Assembly (NCBI RefSeq): GCF_949987515.2
Contig: NC_082691.1
Location: 58,783,740 to 58,847,739, forward strand
DNA from: Delphinus delphis
Lineage: Eukaryota; Chordata; Mammalia; Artiodactyla; Delphinidae
Reading direction: 5' to 3'
Length of the DNA stretch: 64,000 nt
Positions 57,447-64,000 of the stretch are shown here, piece by piece. The notes beneath the pieces were generated by a model. It ran no database searches and had not been told where the DNA came from. It saw only the letters and a program-made list of their open reading frames with translations. Position 1 is the first letter of the stretch. The number at the start of each line of letters is the position of its first letter. A program made the position numbers and the translations under genes.

Positions 57447-57832
57447 TGAATTGTGTCCCCCCAAATTCATATGTTGGAGACCTAAACCCCAATGTGACTG
57501 TATTTGGAGATAGGCCTTTAGGGAGTAATGAAGTCATAAGGGTGGGGCCCTAACCAGATAGGATTAGTGTCTTTTTAAGAAGAGGCACCAGAGAGTTTAT
57601 GCTCCCCTCCCCCCAGCCCCCTGAGTCTCACTCTCTCTCATTCTCTGCTCTGTGAGTACACAGAGAGAGCGCAGACTTCTACAAGCCAGGAAGAGTGTTT
57701 CACAAGAAAATGAACTGCCTGGTCCTTTGATCTTGGACTTCCCAGCCTCCAAAATTTTGGGAAATAAATTTCTGTTTAAGCCCCCAAGTTGGTGCTATTT
57801 TTTGAACAGCAACTTGAGCAGACTGAGGCGAG
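57447..57832 (+). mobile_element. MLT1-type solo LTR (ERVL-MaLR)
   Basis: ATGGACTGAATTGTGTCCCC near the 5' end, TGTGACTGTATTTGGAGATA, GGTGGGGCCCTAACC, then TTGATCTTGGACTTCCCAGC, AATAAATTTCTGTTTAAGCC near the 3' end. It is an ancient solo LTR with no internal retroviral sequence and no coding capacity. Confidence 0.85.
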
Positions 57833-57940
57833 TAGGTACTATTATTTTGCCCCTTTTGCAGGTAAGGAAACTGAAGCTCAGAAAGATTAAGTATCTTCAA
57901 GGCCACATAGCTAGTAAATTGCACTTTTCCTTTCTTCAAC
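57833..57940 (-). mobile_element. MIR SINE, right part
   Basis: GCAGGTAAGGAAACTGAAGC and AAGGCCACATAGCTAGTAAA resume the MIR interrupted by the LTR. Confidence 0.75.
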
Positions 57941-58035
57941 AGATGGTGTCCCCTTGGCCAGTAAGTGGTCAGTCCTGTTAATGAGTTTATACTAGTGATT
58001 CCAATTTCTAAAGGTAAAACAATAATACTTGAGAA

Positions 58036-58264
58036 CAGGGGTTGACAACTTTTTCTGTAAAGAGCTAGATAGTAAATAGTTTAGGCTTTGTGCGCCATAT
58101 GGTCTCTGTTGGAACTGTTCAGCTCTCCCTCTGTCGTATAAAAGCAGCCACAGATAATACGTGAATGAATGGGCATGGCTATGCTTTATCTGAAAGTTTT
58201 ATTTACAAAATCAGGTGGTAGGCTAGATTTGGCCCATGGTCCAGTCCGTGGTTTACCAGCCATT
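58036..58264. mobile_element. hAT-type nonautonomous DNA transposon (MER1/MER58-like)
   Basis: It runs from ACAGGGGTTGACAACTTTTT through CTGTAAAGAGCTAGATAGTA and GAATGGGCATGGCTATGC to GGTCCAGTCCGTGGTTTACC, a well-known mammalian element with complementary ends. The exact subfamily name is uncertain. Confidence 0.7.
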
Positions 58265-58299
58265 CTTTAGAACAACACTAAAAGGACAATGCTTTCTGA

Positions 58300-58445
58300 A
58301 TTAGCTGTACTGGATTTGAATTCTGCCATATATCTTTAGGTGAATCCTATCATCTGGGCCCCATTTTCCAAGTTAGAATGGTCATATCTGCCCTGCCAGA
58401 CTACCAGGGTCATTGTCAGGATCATGAAAGATACTAGCTGTAGAA
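58300..58445 (+). mobile_element. Diverged MIR fragment
   Basis: GGATTTGAATTCTGCCATAT and GGCCCCATTTTCCAAGTTAG are weakly MIR-like in sense orientation. Confidence 0.5.
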
Positions 58446-60135
58446 GGGTTCTGAAGAAGAGCAAGTGCTTATGCAGATACAATTTGATACCAGTAAAGTT
58501 TGATACCCATATAGTTTAGAGTACTCCTGGAAACTCCACCCCGGGCAAAACATCTTTGGTTTAAAGAGTGGAGTCAACTGAGGCTGATCTGGCTGCCCTC
58601 CAGGGAAGGTCTCTCTTCCTCTCACCAGGGGTCTTTGGGTGCCCGTCAGGCTTCAACTTCCAGTTAGATCTGGGGTAGAGTTGTCCTTGGGCAGATTCCA
58701 AGCTCCCTGGCATGCAGAGCTCTCTTTGGCTTTAAGCCTGCATCTTCAGTGACTGAGTTGTTTATTTGAACTAGGGATGGGTAGGGAGGGGTGCCACGGT
58801 GTGTGTGATACTCCTGGTAAGGCAGAAATGGGCCAGCCTGGATCTCTGCAGGGCACAAGTCTAAAAGTGAAAATGGATTCTGTCTCCTTCTCCATGCCTT
58901 GAGAAACCAGGTTGGGGGCCCAAGCCAGAAACCAGAAAAAATTCTGCCCCTTTCTTCCATTCTTGCTGCTTTCACTTTCTGAAATATTAGTTATTTCTTC
59001 AAGTGAGATCGTATATGCAATTTCTGGCCTATGAAAATTATTTTGGTCTCTGAGAATTTAGGATGCCAACCTCTGTTAAAAATAGAGAAGAAAGGGCAGA
59101 AGAAAACTCTTAAAAACATCTTGGGGGTCCAGGGAGAGCTTCTTTTAAATGTTGTTGAAGTGTTTTAGAATGCCATTCAAAGGCCTTTGGATTTGGGCCT
59201 CAAATACTCTTTTAAGCTTCCTCTCCAACTGCATTCCTGATCTGCCCATGAGCACTCAGCCTGGATTTCTCATCCTGGCTGGATCACGTGGGTTAAAGTG
59301 CGCGCCTTAGCCAGCAATTCCTCTCCCTGGAATGCGCTCCCATTTTTACCTTCCCTCCTTGTACACATTTTCTTCCCTCCAACCAACTCTCTGGGCAACT
59401 CCTACTTTGCCTTTGAGGAAGTCTCAAAACTAAAGCAAGCCTTGCCCACCCTGCCCTACGCAGCAGAGCTATCCCCTACCTCTACCCTATCCCCTCAACG
59501 CTTCATGTAGATCTTCAGTTTAACCCTGCATTTTATTCATCTATTCCTCAGAGTTGCTTGTACATAGTAGGTACTTAATAAGTACCAACAGAATACTACT
59601 GAATGAAGGCAGCCAGGAGTAGAGGAAAGCAATGGCCTGGGAATAAAGAGACTCTGGTTCCCATCTCTCCATCAAGAGCTAAGCAGGGTATGTTATGCAT
59701 GAGAAAGTGCTTTGTAAACTGAATATGCCACGCACATTGAAAGTCATCCTTTTTTCTCAGGATCAGTTGTGTTCATTGCCTTCATGCTGCTTGCCTTTAA
59801 TTCCTACTTGTGTGTCTCCATAAGAAAGATCTCAATCAAGGAAATAGTGATTTGAGAACAAATTAGTGCCAGTCATGCTCTTTTATCTCCAAATAGAACT
59901 GAATCTTCTCTGAGATTCAGAGGATTTTATTTCTGGCCATGTCCTCATGTATTTCTATTTCCATGTTCTAACCTAATACCAGATTCGGTTAGCGTGTCAG
60001 CGTGAAGAGAGCCTGCTCTCTGAAATCCGATCCTGACCAGCTACATCTCTAGACTACATTTTCTGGAACCCTCCTCCTGACGACTGCCCTATTAGAACCT
60101 CAGCCTGCTGCGTGTCCTCATCTCCTTAGCTGTAT
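58446..60135. other. Unique DNA
   Basis: A faint L2-like trace lies at 59520-59610. No gene is seen. Confidence 0.4.
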
Positions 60136-60335
60136 TTTCTATGTTCGTAAACTCAAGGGACAGCAGTGTTGGCAAATCTCTGAGGCTTAATGTGCCTAAT
60201 TAACTCGCATATGCCACAGACAGGAGCCTGTGCTATTTATGGCACCGCGAAGTGAGAAAATGTCCCCTACCATGGGTATCAGGTAACTAAGGCGGTTCTG
60301 CCAAAGTTTGGTTGTGAAACGCGAAGCCTCTGAAA
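60136..60335. promoter_or_regulatory. Possible conserved element
   Basis: TTAATGTGCCTAATTAACTC, GTGCTATTTATGGCACCGCG (containing an inverted GTGC/GCAC pair) and CACCATGGG-like spacing lie in repeat-free DNA. The call is weak. Confidence 0.3.
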
Positions 60336-60855
60336 CCCATTGGTGTTAAGTGCACACCAAATATTCAATCCAGACTTGTCGTGCTTGAGCTATTCTGGGG
60401 CTCATAAACCTTTCATCAGCATCAGAGGTGAAATATTTGGCCTTATTTGTAAGTCCCATATTTCTAAAGACCTCGGGGGCTCATTTAGTATTCCCAGCAG
60501 AAAGGTCACAAGGTTGGTTTTCAGGGATCCTGGTTGAGTGGAACTGATGACTTGAAGCAGGAGATACTTTCATGATTTTCCAGGAACCAGCACCTTACTC
60601 CTCCTGTGTGTTGTCTGCTCTGTCCCTTCCCCTAACCGCCCCCCAGCCGACCCCCCTGAACACAAGCACTGTTGTATAGAGCTGTTCAGGGCCCTTACAT
60701 TTTCTGACCAAAACACTGAAACATTTATTTACTAGTAATATTAAGGAAGAAGGCTACTCCTTTTTAGGCAAACTATATTACAAAAGGCTTTGAAAATTGT
60801 CGTTTTATTGGCAGAGGAGAGGTTACTTAATTTCATAGAAACCTGAAATCTAAGT
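60336..60855. other. Unique DNA
   Basis: Nothing recognisable. Confidence 0.4.
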
Positions 60856-60859
60856 GTTA

Positions 60860-61145
60860 GAGAGTCCTTTGAGATCATCTAGTCCCCCCTTAGTTTTCCA
60901 GGTGAATGGCCTGAGGTCCACAGAGGTGAGGTGACCAGCCCAAGAGCTCACAGCTGGGTCGTGGCAGATCTGTGCTCTATTACATACCAGCTCTCGGACC
61001 TCAGGCAAGTCACCTAACCACTCATGGCCTCAGTTTCCTCATAGAGGTTCTGAGGACTGAGTGAGATAATCCACTCCAAATATAATAATGGGCGCGGTGC
61101 CTGGCACAGAGTCAATATTAGCTGTTGATGTTACTGTTACTGCTA
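60860..61145. mobile_element. Two adjoining MIR fragments, opposite orientations
   Basis: 60860-60980 reads in reverse (CCAGCCCAAGAGCTCACAGC). 60980-61145 reads in sense (CTCATGGCCTCAGTTTCCTC, then GGTGCCTGGCACAGAGTCAA). Confidence 0.7.
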
Positions 61146-61765
61146 TTATTTCCCAGATCACTTATTTCTAAGTTGCACTTTTCCTAGCACCGAGTTCTGT
61201 CCTTATACGACCGCAGTACACCTAAATCTGGGCCTCAGAGGCTACCTTATAATGGGATGCTGTGATGTTGTTTTAGAGAATGCAATGATCTTCCTCTCTG
61301 AAATATTCAAAGCCTCCAGAGGTTCAGAAACCTCATGAACAAAATAGCACAATAGGCCACTCCTAGATTCCTATTATCACATAAGCTAAGAACTGAATTT
61401 TTGAAAGAAAGGTGAAACTGTTTCCCTCATAAACAAGCTGCATACTTAAAGTCATGGAAAAGCCAATTTGCTGCTGTTTCCCTAGGAGTGGTTTATTTCT
61501 CACTTGGTGATTGTTAGAGATGTTTGGTCAACCTGGGCCCATTACCTGTAAGCACTCTCATTTGCTGACTTCGCTGCCTAGAATGTCCTCAAACAGCCTT
61601 GCTTGAAGGTGGTGGCACTAAAACAGGTCTCTGGGGGAGTCTGAGCTCTCTCTTACCTCCCAACACACCTGCCCTCTGGGTCCTGTCTTAGAAACTGTGC
61701 TGTAGCCCTCTCCTCCGGAAGGCGGTGGGCAGGAAGGTGGTGGTTTGGCCCATGGCTGACTAACA
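61146..61765. other. Unique DNA
   Basis: Nothing recognisable. Confidence 0.4.
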
Positions 61766-61769
61766 ACAG

Positions 61770-62015
61770 CTAATGTTTCTCGAGCACACATTACGTGCCA
61801 GGCTTTGCTTTAAGCATTTTGCATTTATTTTCTCCTTGAATCTACATAGCAATCCTATGAATTAGGTATATTACCGGTTCCATTTTGCAGATGGAGAAAT
61901 TGAGGCACCCAGGAGTTAAATAACTTTCCCAGAGTGACACAGTATCCTCCCAACTGTCCAGGCCGGGATCTGACTCCCAGAGCATACGCCCTGCAGTGCA
62001 CTGTCCCATCCATAG
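61770..62015 (-). mobile_element. MIR SINE, nearly full length
   Basis: GAGCACACATTACGTGCCAG, CCATTTTGCAGATGGAGAAA and GATCTGACTCCCAGAGCATA cover most of the MIR consensus in reverse. Confidence 0.85.
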
Positions 62016-62110
62016 TCTTATCTGCTACTGGGCAAATCAACTAGGTGTTCATGCAAAACAGGGTTCAAAGGTACTAATGTTCCTTCCTGAGCAACCATTT
62101 TTTTCTAGTT

Positions 62111-62198
62111 ACTAGTATACCCATATATATACCCATATATAGTATACTATATATGGGTACTAGTATACCCATAAAGAAACATAAAGAGTTTCTTTATG
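62111..62198. repeat. Nested palindrome cluster
   Basis: A perfect 30-bp palindrome (62130-62159, centre AGTATACT) is flanked by direct repeats ACTAGTATACCCATA (62111-62125 and 62159-62173). Directly after comes a perfect 11-bp hairpin (CATAAAGAAAC at 62170-62180, GTTTCTTTATG at 62188-62198). Confidence 0.9.
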
Positions 62199-62328
62199 CA
62201 AAATCAAGCAAGTAGGAATATAGACTTCCTATCCAAACTTTTATTCTATTTTATTTTTTTACCAAAAGTTGGCATACATATGTACCTGCTCAGCACCTTC
62301 TCTTTTTCATTTAACCTTATATGCACTT

Positions 62329-62538
62329 TTTTTTTTTTTTTTTTTTGCGGTATGTGGGCCTCTCACTGTTGTGGCCTCTCCCGTTGTGGAGCAACGGGCT
62401 CCGGACGCGCAGGCTCAGCGGCCATGGCTCACGGGCCCAGCCTCTCCGTGGCATGTGGGATCTTCCCGGACTGGGGCACGAACCCGTGTCCCCTGCATCA
62501 GCAGGCAGACTCTCAACCACTGCGCCACCAGGGAAGCC
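62329..62538 (-). mobile_element. CHR-type SINE, short form
   Basis: Poly-T then GCGGTATGTGGGCCTCTCAC, ending CCACCAGGGAAGCC. Target duplication CCTTATATGCA lies at 62315-62325 and 62539-62549. Confidence 0.93.
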
Positions 62539-62549
62539 CCTTATATGCA

Positions 62550-62834
62550 TTTTGAAAATAGTATTTTTGTCTGGGAAGATTTTTCTTTCCTGTTTGAACT
62601 TTTCCTCTCTGTGCTTGAAACTTGGAGATCCACAGTCCTGGAAACACTGATCTGACTTCCTGTCCTTTAACAAAGAAAAAAACTCGATTTTCCCTTTAAA
62701 CTTGAATTCAGATTTCAGTCAGATCCCAGCCAGGTCTCAGCCAGTCAGTGGTCTCCCTCTTCGTTCCTTGCATGAGAGCTACTCATTGACTCAAGTCCCT
62801 ATGTCATTTGATTATTTTGGATTATGTGACAAGC
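62550..62834. other. Unique DNA between two SINEs
   Basis: Nothing recognisable. Confidence 0.4.
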
Positions 62835-63193
62835 TTTTTTTTTTTTTTAATTTATTTATTTTATTTATTTTTGGCTGCACTGGGTCTTTGTTGCTGTGCA
62901 CGGGTTTTCTCTAGTTGCGGCGGGCGGGGGCTACTCATCGTTGCGGTGCACAGGCTTCTCATTGCGGTGGCTTCTCTTGTTGCGGAGCACAGGCTCTAGG
63001 CACGCGGGCTTCAGTAGTTGTGGCACTTGGGCTCAGTAGTTGTGGCTCGCGGGCTCTAGAGCGCAGGCTCAGTAGTTGTGGTGCATGGGCTTAGTTGCTC
63101 CGCGGCATGTGGGGTCTTCCCAGACCAGGGCTTGAACCCGTGTCCCCTGCATTGGCAGGCGGATTCTTAACCACTGCGCCACCAGGGAAGCCC
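62835..63193 (-). mobile_element. CHR-type SINE, long form
   Basis: Poly-T, ATTTTTGGCTGCACTGGGTC and TTTTCTCTAGTTGCGGCGG lead to the end CCACCAGGGAAGCCC. It is followed by a second T-run and AAATTAAATTG. Flanking AAGCTTTT / AAGCCCTTTT runs may be the target duplication. Confidence 0.92.
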
Positions 63194-64000
63194 TTTTTTT
63201 TTTTTAAATTAAATTGTATAAATTAAATTGGTTCCCTCTAGGACAGGGCCAAGCATTGGTACTTCTTGGAAATCAGCCAGCCTGTGAGGGGATGCAGACA
63301 GTGTTGATCTGGACCTTTGCGCAAGAATCCCCTGGGGCGTTCTTAGGCAGCATTTCCAACGGTGGCTGGAGGGGACCCTAGGAGGGGACCCTGGCAGGAT
63401 AAGTACCTCTCGCAGGACAAATAACTCTGGAAGCTCCGACTGCACTGGAGGTGACCTAGACATTCGTTTAGAACTAGCTCCTCTGGATTTCAGTGCAGAG
63501 GGAGAGTGGCTCCCTTTGCCCCGTTTATATATATGATGGGCCTCCAGCAGCCCTGAAAGGCAGAAACTGGGAGGCCCAGAGAGACTCCTAAGTTGCCTTA
63601 GGAGTCTAAATGTTCAAAAGGCCTAGGAAGAAAAATGTGGCTTGGTGCCAGTGGTGTGACTCTGTGATGGGCACTTCATCCCGTGGAAGCAAATGAATGG
63701 TGTGTTTTGAAATTAAGCACTTAGTGATTATTATGTTAGAGGTCTTAAAACATTTAGCTCTCAACTTATCAGGCCTCCGTGTATGACATTTCACGTTAGC
63801 CAAAACGGCTGTATTTTTTAAAGACCTAAAAGATAAAATACATACCAACTTTCAAAATTATAAACAAAGAATTAGAATGACAGATTACTACAGGTTAAAA
63901 GAAACTGTTATCTTGGGTGTACATACAAAAGGTTCTCTTCTGATTTGGGAGGGACATGCTCAGGTCACGATAATTAAACATTGTTTTTCTCTCCTTAGTT
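63194..64000. other. Unique DNA at the right edge
   Basis: No gene, SINE or LINE recognised. AT-rich from 63700 onwards. Confidence 0.4.

Noticed and set aside
1942..62538. CTCF sites suggested by CCCTGGTGGCGC text at SINE heads
   Set aside because: The text is shared by the whole SINE family and only partly matches the CTCF motif. A matrix scan and ChIP data would be needed before calling it a boundary.
1942..63193. Functional tRNA genes inside the CHR SINEs
   Set aside because: The tRNA-derived heads keep A/B-box-like text but lack a foldable acceptor stem and anticodon arm. They are SINE promoters, not tRNA genes.
62835..63193. CRISPR-like regularly spaced repeats (AGTAGTTGTGG units)
   Set aside because: The repeated units are the internal quasi-tandem structure of the long-form CHR SINE in a mammalian genome.

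Overview
This is a mammalian, almost certainly cetacean, genomic window containing one recognisable protein-coding gene, the even-skipped homeobox gene EVX1, on the + strand. Eleven SINEs carry the tRNA-Glu-derived head and body of the CHR family known from whales, hippos and ruminants. I saw no ruminant Bov-B or Bov-A element. The young L1 3' ends look cetartiodactyl. By known synteny the left edge faces HOXA13 and the HOXA cluster, and the right edge faces the gene desert towards HIBADH. Neither neighbour is inside the window.

Layout. Bases 1-14,000 are HOXA13-side intergenic DNA: a TAAT-rich stretch at the left edge, two CpG-rich islands without a gene (about 4.1-4.5 and 7.0-7.5 kb), many old MIR copies, one MER20 split by an L1 tail, three CHR SINEs and a 36-bp minisatellite. 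Bases 14,000-35,800 are the EVX1 domain. It has no lineage-specific SINE or L1, several CpG islands (15.2-16.1, 16.5-16.7, 19.2-20.2, 22.9-24.4, 26.2-27.1 and 32.0-32.9 kb) and a run of AT-rich homeobox-site-rich segments downstream of the gene that look like conserved enhancers. EVX1 has three coding exons (23492-23918, 25462-25709, 26346-26888) encoding 405 residues. The homeodomain is split by the second intron. A polyadenylation signal lies near 28267. Bases 35,800-64,000 are gene-desert DNA rich in SINEs, L1 tails, L2/MIR, an MLT1 LTR, a hAT element, long microsatellites and palindromic AT-rich DNA. One long enhancer-like stretch sits at 55.3-55.96 kb.

How it fits together. EVX1 is a posterior and neural-tube transcription factor regulated with the 5' HOXA genes. 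The surrounding non-coding DNA, depleted of transposons and rich in TAAT motifs, fits a shared regulatory landscape. All regulatory calls come from composition and motif appearance only, because no alignment could be run. I found no new protein-coding system. The most notable observations are the transposon-free domain, the candidate enhancers, and several small structured retroposition scars: a U6 fragment with target duplications, an L1 5'UTR-only insertion, and nested palindromes.
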